Notes: a model not told the origin generated them from the sequence alone. A stretch of 64,000 nt of DNA from Nocardioides solisilvae (GCF_003194625.1 NZ_QHKX01000001.1:186001-250000), one strand, 5' to 3'; positions 17,637 through 27,368 are shown, counted from the first letter of the stretch. Numbers and translations: made by a program.

Positions 17637-18513
17637 GGCCCCGCCCGCGGAGCAGCTCCACGGGCCGGTGCTCGCCTGGTACGACGCGCACGCCCGCGAC
17701 CTGCCCTGGCGGCGGCCCGAGGCGTCGCCGTGGTCCGTGCTGGTCTCCGAGCTGATGCTGCAGCAGACGCCGGTGGTCCGGGTGCTGCCCGTCCACGCGG
17801 CGTGGCTGGAGCGCTGGCCCACTCCGGCGGCGCTGGCCGAGGAGCCCGCCGGCGAGGCGGTGCGGGCGTGGGGCCGGCTCGGCTACCCCCGCCGGGCGCT
17901 GCGGCTGCACGCCGCGGCGACCGCGATCGTCGAGCGGCACGACGGGGAGGTGCCCGCCGACCGCGACGAGCTCCTCGCCCTCCCCGGGGTCGGCGACTAC
18001 ACCGCGGCGGCCGTCGCGGCCTTCGCCTTCGGCCGCCGCGTCGCGGTGCTCGACACCAACGTGCGCCGGGTGCACCAGCGGGTGCTGCGCGGCGCGGAGT
18101 TCCCGCCCGACGCGGTGCGGGCCCACGAGCGCCGCGACGCCGAGCTGCTGCTCCCCGACGACCCGCCCACGGCCGCGACGTGGTCGGTGGCGGTGATGGA
18201 GCTCGGCGCCCTGGTCTGCACCGCCCGCGCCCCCCGGTGCGGCGAGTGCCCCGTCGCCGACCTCTGCGCCTGGCGCGCGGCCGGCCACCCGGCGTACGAC
18301 GGTCCCCCGCGCCGCGGCCAAGCGTGGGAGGGCACGGACCGGCAGTGCCGCGGCCGGCTCTTGGCGGTGCTGCGCGAGGCGCACGGCCCGGTGCACCGCT
18401 CCGCGCTCGACCGGGCCTGGCCCGACCCCGTGCAGCGGGGCCGGTGCCTCGCCGGCCTGGTCGCCGACGGGCTGGCGGTCCCGGCCGGTCCCGACGGGTA
18501 CGCGCTGCCCTGA
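17617..18513 (+). CDS. mutY: A/G-specific adenine glycosylase
   Basis: MutY removes adenine mispaired with 8-oxoguanine. The HhH-GPD core is visible: SELMLQQTPVVRVLPV, then ALPGVGDYTAAAVAAFAFGRRVAVLDTNVRRV, which includes the catalytic aspartate. A C-x6-C-x2-C-x5-C iron-sulfur loop follows (CTARAPRCGECPVADLC). The C-terminal region after the cluster is short (about 85 residues), so the usual NUDIX-like 8-oxoG recognition domain seems reduced. The GTG start overlaps the AIM24 gene by 20 bases. Confidence 0.92.
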   Translation: MTSSAAEAPPAEQLHGPVLAWYDAHARDLPWRRPEASPWSVLVSELMLQQTPVVRVLPVHAAWLERWPTPAALAEEPAGEAVRAWGRLGYPRRALRLHAAATAIVERHDGEVPADRDELLALPGVGDYTAAAVAAFAFGRRVAVLDTNVRRVHQRVLRGAEFPPDAVRAHERRDAELLLPDDPPTAATWSVAVMELGALVCTARAPRCGECPVADLCAWRAAGHPAYDGPPRRGQAWEGTDRQCRGRLLAVLREAHGPVHRSALDRAWPDPVQRGRCLAGLVADGLAVPAGPDGYALP

Positions 18514-18546
18514 CCTGCGCCCGGGTCCCGCCTCAGGCGTCCCGGC

Positions 18547-19815
18547 TCAGGCGTCCCGGGCTGCGGTCCCGGACTCCAGGTCCCGGAGGCCCCGCACCTG
18601 CGAGAGGACCAGGAACGCGGGCGCCGCGAACGCCGCCAGCCCGAGGACGAGCAGCGTGGCACGGCTGCCGACGGACTCGGCGAGCAGACCGGCCACCACG
18701 CTCCCCACGGGGAGGGCGCCCCACGAGACGAACCTGACCGTCGCCATCACCCGGGACAGGAGGTCCGGCGGCGACGCCAGCTGCCGGTACGTGCGGGTGG
18801 TGATGCTCATGACCACCGTGCCGGCGGTGAAGACGATGGTCCCCACCGCGAAGACGGCCATCCCGACCCACGAGCCGCCCCAGGGGATCAGGACCGCGCC
18901 GGCCGCAGCCACGAGGCAGCCCGCGACCGTGATCCGGGCCGTGCCGAAGCGGGCGGCCAGGGGTGTCGCGAGGGCAGCCCCGACGAGGGCGCCCACCCCC
19001 TCGGTCGCCAGCAGGAGCCCGACGAGCCAGCCCGACGCGTCGAGCTCGCGCACGAGGTAGACGGGGAAGAGTGCCAGGTGTGCCCCGCAGACGAAGTTGA
19101 GGGCGGTCGCCGACCAGGTGAGGGGCGCCATCACGGGGTGGCCGGCGACGAACCGCCAGCCCTCGCGGATCATGGCCGTCACCGGGGGCCACTCGTCGCG
19201 CCGCTCGCTGTCCCGGGCAGGGAGGGTGCGCAGGAGGACGGCCGAGGCCACGTAGGTGACGACGTCGACCAGGAGTGCGACCACTCCGCCCAGCGCCGAG
19301 ACCAGCAGTCCGCCCAGCGACGGGCCCGCGACGCCGGTCACGGCGTCGGTGCCGGACATCAGGCTGTTGCGCCGCTGGAGCTCGTCGTCGTCGACGATCC
19401 GAGGCAGGAAGGTCCAGGTGGCCACGTCGAAGAGCACGTCGCAGAGGCTCACCACGAGCCCCACGACCACGAGGTGGGCCACGGTCAGCTCGGCCAGCCA
19501 CCAGGCGAGGGGGACGGAGAGGATCGCGGCCGCTCGGGCCAGGTCCATGGCGACCTGGCCGCCCCGGAGGGGGAAGCGCTGCACGATGACCCCGGCGGGG
19601 AGCCCCAGCACGAGCCACGCGACGTTGGCGGAGGCCGCGATGAGCCCGAGCTCCAGCGCCGAGGCGTCCAGCACCGTCACCGCGACCAACGGGATGGCGA
19701 TCGCGCTGACCGCCGTACCCGTGCGGCTCAGCGTGAGGGCGGACCAGAACCGCCAGAAGATCGCCGCCGAGCCCTCGGTCGTGCCCCGGGGCGAGGCGTC
19801 GGCGGTGGCCGTCAC
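18547..19815 (-). CDS. MFS transporter, putative exporter of the peptide island
   Basis: This 422-residue protein has about twelve hydrophobic segments and the MFS_3/EntS-like N-terminus (FWRFWSALTLSRTGTAVSAIAIPLVAV). Members typically export siderophores, macrolides or other small natural products. Its GTG start overlaps the HIT gene stop (GTGA), making it the last gene of the island's operon. Export of the modified peptide, which could also give self-protection, is inferred from context. The 3' end has a duplicated CAGGCGTCCCGG stretch, and the gene converges on mutY with a 33-base gap. Confidence 0.85.
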   Translation of the reverse strand: MTATADASPRGTTEGSAAIFWRFWSALTLSRTGTAVSAIAIPLVAVTVLDASALELGLIAASANVAWLVLGLPAGVIVQRFPLRGGQVAMDLARAAAILSVPLAWWLAELTVAHLVVVGLVVSLCDVLFDVATWTFLPRIVDDDELQRRNSLMSGTDAVTGVAGPSLGGLLVSALGGVVALLVDVVTYVASAVLLRTLPARDSERRDEWPPVTAMIREGWRFVAGHPVMAPLTWSATALNFVCGAHLALFPVYLVRELDASGWLVGLLLATEGVGALVGAALATPLAARFGTARITVAGCLVAAAGAVLIPWGGSWVGMAVFAVGTIVFTAGTVVMSITTRTYRQLASPPDLLSRVMATVRFVSWGALPVGSVVAGLLAESVGSRATLLVLGLAAFAAPAFLVLSQVRGLRDLESGTAARDA

Positions 19816-20237
19816 GACCCCTCCTTCCAGGAGTGGCGCAGCTGCGCCGCCACCTCGTCGAGCGCCGTGCGGTCGTAGGGCCGGGGCGGGGACGCCAGGG
19901 TCATGCCGTCCTCCGGGGCCCGGGGGATCACGTGGAGGTGGGAGTGCGGGACCGACTGCTGGGCCGCCGTCCCCTGCGACATCAGGAGGTTGATCCCCTC
20001 CGTCCCGGGGAGCCGGGCGACCAGGACCGCCAACCGACGGGCCACGGACCACAGGTGGGCCCCGGTCCCCTCCGGCAGGTCGGTGACTCCCGCGTGGTGG
20101 GCGACCGGCGCGACCAGGAGGTGCCCCGGACGGACCGGGTGCACGTCGAGGAACGCCACCACCTGCTCGTCCCGGTGCACGAACGAGGCCTCGACCTCCC
20201 CCCGGACGATCCCGCAGAACAGGCAGTCCGCCGTCAT
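19812..20237 (-). CDS. HIT (histidine triad) family protein in the peptide island
   Basis: The 141-residue protein has the histidine triad H98-S-H100-L-H102-V with the usual nucleotide-binding context and an N-terminal C5-x2-C8 pair often seen in zinc-bearing HIT proteins. HIT enzymes hydrolyse nucleoside phosphoramidates and adenylates (Hint, Fhit). It overlaps the asparagine synthetase-like gene upstream (ATGA) and the MFS gene downstream (GTGA). Inside this operon it could remove AMP from an adenylated intermediate or protect the host, as MccH does for microcin C. That role is inference; a general housekeeping role is possible. Confidence 0.88.
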   Translation of the reverse strand: MTADCLFCGIVRGEVEASFVHRDEQVVAFLDVHPVRPGHLLVAPVAHHAGVTDLPEGTGAHLWSVARRLAVLVARLPGTEGINLLMSQGTAAQQSVPHSHLHVIPRAPEDGMTLASPPRPYDRTALDEVAAQLRHSWKEGS

Positions 20238-22402
20238 TGCCCGGACACCTCGAGCAGGCCCTCCCCGTGGGCGGTCGTGGCCATCTCGAGGACGCGCACG
20301 GGATCGGCGCCCAGCGCCCCGGCCACCTCGTCGGCGCTGGTCTCCGCCCGGAACGACTGCAGCACGTCGACCCAGAGCGCGGACTCCTCGTCGTCGAACG
20401 TGTAGGCGACCACCCCGTCGACGGCCAGGAGCCGTACGTCGGGGGCCGACGAGTCGCTGAGGAAGCGGAGGCCCCCGACCAGGCGCATCCGCGTCGCCGG
20501 GCCGACCGGGGCCGCCTCGAACACCCGCTCCGCGATGGCCGCCTCGCTCTCCTCCCAGACGTCGACGACGAGCTCCTCCTCGACCTCGACCCGGTGCGGG
20601 TCGAAGGAGACGGACGGCAGCTCGGCGACGAGGTTCTCGAGCAGCCCCAGGTTGACGACGGCGAGGACGTACTCGAGCGAGGCCAGCGACGGGTCGGACT
20701 GCAGCGCCGTCACGACGCCCCACAGGGCGTCGCGGTCGACCAGCTCCTTCGCCCCCGGGGCGCTGAGGGCGTCCTCGAGGAGGGCCCGCCGGTCGACGCA
20801 GAGCATCCGCACGAACGCCCGCTGGTTGTTGTAGCCCCGGTCGTCGTAGTAGAAGCTCACCTTCGGCCGCGCGACGATGTCGGGCGGCAGCACGGACTCG
20901 AGGCCGCGACGCAGGATGGCCTTGTCCCAGAAGAGGCTCTCCCGCATCTCGACCGGGACCCCGTTGGTCAGCTCGACGATCCGGTGGTCGAGGAACGGCA
21001 CCCGGGCCTCGATGCTGTTGCCGGCGGCGGTGCGGTCCTCGTGCCAGGTGTTGTACTGCTCGATGTCGTGGGTCTTCCACCGCACGAACTGGCGGTACAC
21101 GTCCCCGCTCACGGCCGGCGTCAGCAGGTCGCCGTGCCGCGGGTCGTACCAGGGTCGCAGCTGGGGGTGCTCCCGCAGGTAGGTCGCACGAGCCATGTCG
21201 TCGAGGGTCGAGAGGAACCCGGCCCACCCTCCGCCCGCGGACAGCTTCTTGGAGTAGCCACCGTTGAACTCGTCGGAGGCCTGCCCCAGCATCATCGCCT
21301 TGAGGCGGGGGCGGGTGGCACGCGCGAAGCGGTGCAGCTGGTACTTGTAGAAGTGCTCCGGGCTGGCCTGCGGCGTCTCCAGCAGCCAGAGCAGCGCGCG
21401 CCACTCGTCACCGCTCGGCACGCGCTCGGTGTCGAAGAGGATCTGGTGGTTGGGCAGGCCGGCGAACGCCGCCGTCCGGTGGGAGTACTCGGCGTCCCCG
21501 TTGACCACCGTGCTCCCGGTCAGCGCCGTGAACGTGTGGATGCCGCTGCCCTGCGAGAAGGCCGCGACGGCGGCGGAGTCGATCCCACCGCTGAGCAGCA
21601 GCCCGACCTCGCAGTCGGCCGTGAGGCAGTCGCGGACCGAGGACTCCAGGAGGTCGCGGTACGCCACCACGATCTCCTCCTCGGAGGCGTCGGAGAGGTC
21701 TGCCGCGACGTCCACGTCCCAGTAGCGGCGCACGGTCTCCTCCCCCGTGTCGAGGTCGATGGTGACCGTGTGCGCCGCGGGGACGACGTGGATGTCCTCG
21801 AACCACGTGTTGACCCGGCCCGACACCAGCGTCAGGTCGAGGTTCAGCGCCGGGTCGCGCAGGGCGCCGTGCCAGTCGAGGCGCCGCGGGGTCCGGCCCT
21901 CGTGGAAGAGGGACTTGATCTCCGAGCCGAAGACCACCCGCTGCTCGTCGCGGTGGTAGTACAACGGCTTGATCCCGAACCGGTCCCGGCCCATCACGAG
22001 CTCGCGTCGGCGGTTGTCGAGCAGGGCGAAGGAGTACATCCCCCTGACCCGCTCGAGGAACGCGAGCCCCTCGTCGAGGTAGCCGTGGAGCAGCACCTCG
22101 CAGTCCGAGCTCGTCGCGAAGGTGTGCCTGCCCCGGAGCCGCTCCTCGAGCTCCCGGTGGTTGTAGACCTCCCCGTTGACCATGAGGACGACCTCGCCCT
22201 CCCGGTGCACGAAGGGCTGGCGCCCGTCGGCCGGGGCGAGCAGTGAGAGGCGCTGGAACCCCAGGCTGGAGCACTCGTCGTCGTAGTGGACCGTCTCGTC
22301 GGGTCCGCGGTGCAGGACCGCCGCGTTCATCCGTCGGACGGACTCGCGGTCCGCCTCGGTGGTGCGACCGCCCACGCGGCACAGTCCGACCATTCCGCAC
22401 AT
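20234..22402 (-). CDS. Glutamine-dependent asparagine synthetase-like enzyme with C-terminal PqqD/RRE-like domain
   Basis: The N-terminus MCGMVGL exposes Cys2, the glutaminase nucleophile, followed by MVNGEVYNHRELEERL and SSDCEVLLHGY of the class II amidotransferase domain. The synthetase domain has the ATP-binding SGGIDS at residues 271-276. At 722 residues the protein is about 80-110 longer than usual AsnB. Residues about 640-720 read like a small winged helix: short strands (VRLLAVDGVVAYTFDD), then helices ending VLEMATTAHGEGLLEV, which resembles PqqD and RiPP recognition elements. The enzyme could activate a peptide carboxylate with ATP and amidate or cyclise it. It follows the diiron gene by 28 bases with a good GGAG site and overlaps the HIT gene. 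Confidence 0.9.
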   Translation of the reverse strand: MCGMVGLCRVGGRTTEADRESVRRMNAAVLHRGPDETVHYDDECSSLGFQRLSLLAPADGRQPFVHREGEVVLMVNGEVYNHRELEERLRGRHTFATSSDCEVLLHGYLDEGLAFLERVRGMYSFALLDNRRRELVMGRDRFGIKPLYYHRDEQRVVFGSEIKSLFHEGRTPRRLDWHGALRDPALNLDLTLVSGRVNTWFEDIHVVPAAHTVTIDLDTGEETVRRYWDVDVAADLSDASEEEIVVAYRDLLESSVRDCLTADCEVGLLLSGGIDSAAVAAFSQGSGIHTFTALTGSTVVNGDAEYSHRTAAFAGLPNHQILFDTERVPSGDEWRALLWLLETPQASPEHFYKYQLHRFARATRPRLKAMMLGQASDEFNGGYSKKLSAGGGWAGFLSTLDDMARATYLREHPQLRPWYDPRHGDLLTPAVSGDVYRQFVRWKTHDIEQYNTWHEDRTAAGNSIEARVPFLDHRIVELTNGVPVEMRESLFWDKAILRRGLESVLPPDIVARPKVSFYYDDRGYNNQRAFVRMLCVDRRALLEDALSAPGAKELVDRDALWGVVTALQSDPSLASLEYVLAVVNLGLLENLVAELPSVSFDPHRVEVEEELVVDVWEESEAAIAERVFEAAPVGPATRMRLVGGLRFLSDSSAPDVRLLAVDGVVAYTFDDEESALWVDVLQSFRAETSADEVAGALGADPVRVLEMATTAHGEGLLEVSGQ

Positions 22403-22430
22403 GGCAGCTCCGTTTCTCTCGATCAGCTCG

Positions 22431-23462
22431 TCAGGTGGCCACGGCCACGTCGGCACGGGCATCGGCGTGGGCGGTGAGCCGCTCGTCGCCGTACTGGGCG
22501 GCGCCCAGGCGCAGGAACAGGTCGATCGTCCGGCGGGCGGAGCCGCGCGCCGAGGCTCGCACCGCCTCCTCGGAGAAGACCTCGGACAGGACGTCGTCGA
22601 CGACCCCGGGCCGGAGGCCGAGCGCCTCCAGGTCCCGGCGGGAGGCCTCGACCTCCGGCGCGGTGAACGCCGCGATCAGGTCGGGCAGGACCGCGGTCGA
22701 GAAGCGCCGGTCGCCGGCCGACATCTGGGCCCAGAGGTGCTGGGCGAGGGTGGCGAAGTAGGCGTGGTGCCGGCCCTCGTCGCGGGCGTGGTCCTTCATC
22801 GTCTGGGCGACCGCCGCGTCGACGTGGTCCGCACGACCGACGTCGCCGAGGTTGCCGGTGATCAGGGTCTCGCTCACGATGACGAAGAGGAGCTCCACGA
22901 GCGCCCGGCGCTCGGGATGGGCCTCCATCAGGCCGGTGAGGCGCTGCAGGAAGACGGGGCGCTCCGGGAGCTCGGGGGCGACGCCGGACGCCCGGTGCAC
23001 CTGGCGGACCAGGTCCGCCGAGAAGAGCGCGTGGTACGCCTCGTCGACGCTGATCCGGTAGGCGTCGAAGACCATCGGCTCGGGCAGTGCCAGCCCGAGG
23101 CTGCCGTGGGCGATCCGGAGCGCGGTCCGGTTGACGACGAGGTGCTCGAGCTTCGCGGTGAAGTCGAGGAAGCGGTACAGCTGCTGGACCTTGAGGTGGC
23201 CAGCCGCCTCCGGCGCCAGGGTGGCCAGGGCCTCGCTGCGCAGCAACGGGGTCAGCTCGGCGGGGAAGGCCTGGAGGATGCTGAACCCGTCGGCGACGAC
23301 CCGCCGCGGCGCGGTGCGCACCGATGCCTGGCGGTCCCACGCCTCGAACGCGCTCGCGTAGTCGGCGTCGTCAGGCGTGACGGCTCCCGTCCCGCGCAGC
23401 AGGTCCTTCGGGCACACGTCCGCCAGCGGACATCCGGCGAACAGGCCGACGGTTCCACACAT
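22431..23462 (-). CDS. AurF-like diiron oxygenase in the peptide island
   Basis: This 343-residue protein shows all seven AurF-type iron ligands with matching spacing: E106, E141-x2-H144, E198, H225-x3-E229-x2-H232. AurF-family enzymes oxidise amines to hydroxylamines or nitro groups, and relatives hydroxylate C-H bonds. The family-typical FEAWDRQASVRTAPRR segment begins near residue 39. The first 24 residues form an unusual extension, MCGTVGLFAGC..DVC, with three cysteines and an MCGxVGL start shared with the next gene. A second ATG one codon upstream (23465) and a GTG at Val16 are alternatives; the GGGGGA before the start is closer than usual. A hairpin separates it from the peptide gene. 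Confidence 0.88.
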   Translation of the reverse strand: MCGTVGLFAGCPLADVCPKDLLRGTGAVTPDDADYASAFEAWDRQASVRTAPRRVVADGFSILQAFPAELTPLLRSEALATLAPEAAGHLKVQQLYRFLDFTAKLEHLVVNRTALRIAHGSLGLALPEPMVFDAYRISVDEAYHALFSADLVRQVHRASGVAPELPERPVFLQRLTGLMEAHPERRALVELLFVIVSETLITGNLGDVGRADHVDAAVAQTMKDHARDEGRHHAYFATLAQHLWAQMSAGDRRFSTAVLPDLIAAFTAPEVEASRRDLEALGLRPGVVDDVLSEVFSEEAVRASARGSARRTIDLFLRLGAAQYGDERLTAHADARADVAVAT

Positions 23463-23517
23463 CATTCCCCCGAGACGATCAAGTGCTGGGCGGCGGCCGA
23501 GTGGCGCCGCGGTGGTG

Positions 23518-23545
23518 GCGGCCCGCCTCCGGGGAGGCGGGCCGC
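23518..23545 (-). terminator. Strong intercistronic hairpin after the 19-residue peptide gene
   Basis: GCGGCCCGCCTCC and GGAGGCGGGCCGC form a 12-13 bp GC-rich stem with a tiny loop, 9 bases after the peptide stop and 55 bases before the diiron gene. No T run follows. In precursor-first operons such a structure usually acts as a partial terminator or processing stop, giving excess precursor transcript over enzyme transcript. It is read here in the minus direction. Confidence 0.7.
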
Positions 23546-23554
23546 ACGTGCGCG

Positions 23555-23614
23555 TCAGATGCGCGCCATCGCCGCGGTGCGCGCGTCGATCTGCTTGTCG
23601 GAAACCTTCGTCAT
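23555..23614 (-). CDS. 19-residue peptide, candidate RiPP precursor
   Basis: The gene encodes MTKVSDKQIDARTAAMARI. An AGGGGGTG ribosome binding site lies six bases before the ATG (23621-23628), one of the best in the window, so the start is well supported. The peptide has no cysteine, serine-rich core or double-glycine site; it contains K3, D6, K7, Q8, D10, R12 and R18. It is the first gene of an operon with a diiron oxygenase, an ATP-dependent amidotransferase with an RRE-like domain, a HIT protein and an exporter. A precursor or carrier role is inferred; no known family was recognised. A frame open upstream exists but lacks a ribosome site. Confidence 0.7.
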   Translation of the reverse strand: MTKVSDKQIDARTAAMARI

Positions 23615-23776
23615 GGAATTCACCCCCTGTCGCCTGCTGCACGTGCGGGTCCATGGAACAGGACCCGTCGGAACGGCGGAAAAGGGCAGCACAGGACAAA
23701 GGTCAGCGCGCCCGAACCCGCCGATGACCCCCCGAGACACTGAGAGGCGGCGGACATGCAAGCAGAACCGAAACCA

Positions 23777-23800
23777 CCTTGATAAGGGCGCTGATCAAGG
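23777..23800. promoter_or_regulatory. Inverted repeat upstream of the peptide operon
   Basis: CCTTGAT and ATCAAGG are perfect 7-base arms separated by 10 bases, located 163-186 bases upstream of the peptide start. The arm spacing fits a dimeric regulator. On the minus strand the first arm contains TTGATC, which could also be a -35 box, but no convincing -10 was found at 17 bases. No regulator gene is present in the island. Confidence 0.4.
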
Positions 23801-23837
23801 AATGAGACCGGCTGGAACGGAGCCGGTGCACACGCGC

Positions 23838-23879
23838 AGCGACGGCCCGGCCGACCGTGAGGTCGACCGGGCCGTCGCT
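23838..23879 (-). terminator. clpC terminator
   Basis: Two 19-base arms starting AGCGACGGCCCGG pair with one mismatch around a 4-base loop. The hairpin begins 26 bases past the clpC stop. It insulates clpC from the peptide island that follows on the same strand, so the island must have its own promoter between here and 23614. Confidence 0.8.
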
Positions 23880-23904
23880 GGCGTGCTGCGGGTGGAGCCG
23901 GGGC

Positions 23905-26478
<2,574 letters not shown>

Positions 26479-26628
26479 GTGCGCCTCGATTCTCAGCAGT
26501 GTGCACAGGTGGTACGTCGTGTGTCGTCCCCGGCGTACCCGACACGGGGTCGGCGCAGCAGGAGTGCGGACACGGGTTCCAACTCCTCCGACAGCCTACG
26601 TGTTCCCGGTGACGGGGCCCACGCGGTC

Positions 26629-26639
26629 CGCTGACAGCG
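26629..26639. promoter_or_regulatory. Candidate ClgR operator upstream of clpC
   Basis: CGCTGACAGCG followed by AAC fits the core and right flank of the published ClgR consensus (CGCYNANRGCG with W-W-S after it). ClgR activates clp genes in corynebacteria and streptomycetes. The site is 151 bases upstream of the clpC start, a plausible activator position. The left flank does not match. Confidence 0.5.
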
Positions 26640-26643
26640 AACA

Positions 26644-26684
26644 GCCGCCGGCCGGGGCGGCCTCGTGGCCGCCCGGCCGGCGGC
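26644..26684 (-). terminator. lsr2 terminator
   Basis: A GC-rich hairpin with arms of about 18 bases (GCCGCCGGCCGG... and ...CCGGCCGGCGGC), one bulged base and a TCGT loop lies 36 bases past the lsr2 stop. It has no T run, as is common in this clade. It separates lsr2 from clpC. Confidence 0.75.
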
Positions 26685-26719
26685 CGTGGCGTGGGTCGTG
26701 GCGTGGGCCGTGCCCAGGC

Positions 26720-27064
26720 TCAGTGGGCGGCGTCGTACGCCTGCCGCACCTCGGCGGGGACGCGTCCGCGCTCGGAGAGGTCGTAGCCGTTCTCCTTGGC
26801 CCAGGCCCGGATGTCGGCGGCGCTGGGGCCGCCGGAGCCGGAGCCGCCGGAGCCGGTCGAGGTGCGCCGGGTGGCGCCCCGCCGCCCGCCGGTCACCTTG
26901 CGGGCGTGGCCCACGAAGCCGGCCAGCGCCTCGCGCAGCGCGGCGGCGTTCTGGTCGTTCAGGTCGATCTCGTAGGCGGTGCCGTCCAGCGCGAAGCTGA
27001 CCGTCTCGGTCGCCTCGCTCCCGTCGAGGTCGTCGACGAGCACGATGTTCACCTTCTGGGCCAC
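26720..27064 (-). CDS. lsr2: Nucleoid-associated protein Lsr2
   Basis: Lsr2 is the actinobacterial H-NS analogue; it binds AT-rich DNA and silences foreign genes. The N-terminal dimerisation part (VNIVLVDDLDGSEATETVSFALDG) and the C-terminal DNA-binding part (IRAWAKENGYDLSERGRVPAEV) with the R-G-R AT-hook-like motif are both present. Length is 114 residues. The GTG start matches the family's usual MAQKV N-terminus. A striking phased repeat lies upstream. Confidence 0.95.
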   Translation of the reverse strand: MAQKVNIVLVDDLDGSEATETVSFALDGTAYEIDLNDQNAAALREALAGFVGHARKVTGGRRGATRRTSTGSGGSGSGGPSAADIRAWAKENGYDLSERGRVPAEVRQAYDAAH

Positions 27065-27184
27065 GAATTCAATTCCTCTGCTGAGTCGGACCAACGCGGT
27101 CCGCAACGGGATAGGGAATCGACACCCGAAAGGCTGGTCGCCCTTTCCCCTGGCCGGGTGCCGGAACTCACCCTGCCACACGAG

Positions 27185-27346
27185 ACAATTCCCCGACAAT
27201 TGCACGTCAAGGAATATCGGCGGCAATGCGCCGGAATGGCCGGCAATGCGGGAGCAATGCGGGCGCAAATGCCGGGGCAATGGCAGGGCAATGGCGGGGC
27301 AATGCCGGGGCAATGCCGGAGCAATCGCAGGACAATGGCGCAGAAT
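27185..27346. repeat. Helically phased 11-bp GCAATG repeat upstream of lsr2
   Basis: The unit is roughly GCAATGCCGGG. AAT triplets begin at 27187, 27198, 27213, 27225, 27235, 27245, 27256, 27268, 27279, 27290, 27301, 27312, 27323, 27334 and 27344. Spacing is almost always 10-12 and mostly 11 bases, one DNA turn. It fills the 304-base gap between lsr2 and coaX, in the lsr2 5' region. Because 11 is not a multiple of three, a coding origin is unlikely. Phased AT steps in GC-rich DNA could bend DNA or form a ladder of sites on one face, possibly for Lsr2. Confidence 0.85.
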
Positions 27347-27368
27347 CCGCGGCCACGAATTGCGCGGG

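Noticed and set aside
18547..23614. Lasso peptide cluster
   Set aside because: An asparagine synthetase-like gene is present, but there is no B-type transglutaminase-like protease and the peptide lacks a Gly1 plus Asp/Glu 7-9 lasso core.
23555..23761. A 68-codon version of the island peptide starting at 23761
   Set aside because: The extra N-terminal part lacks a ribosome site, is arginine/proline-rich and overlaps the promoter leader; the strong site directly precedes the 19-codon start.
27223..27346. CRISPR-like array
   Set aside because: Units are 11 bases with no unique spacers.
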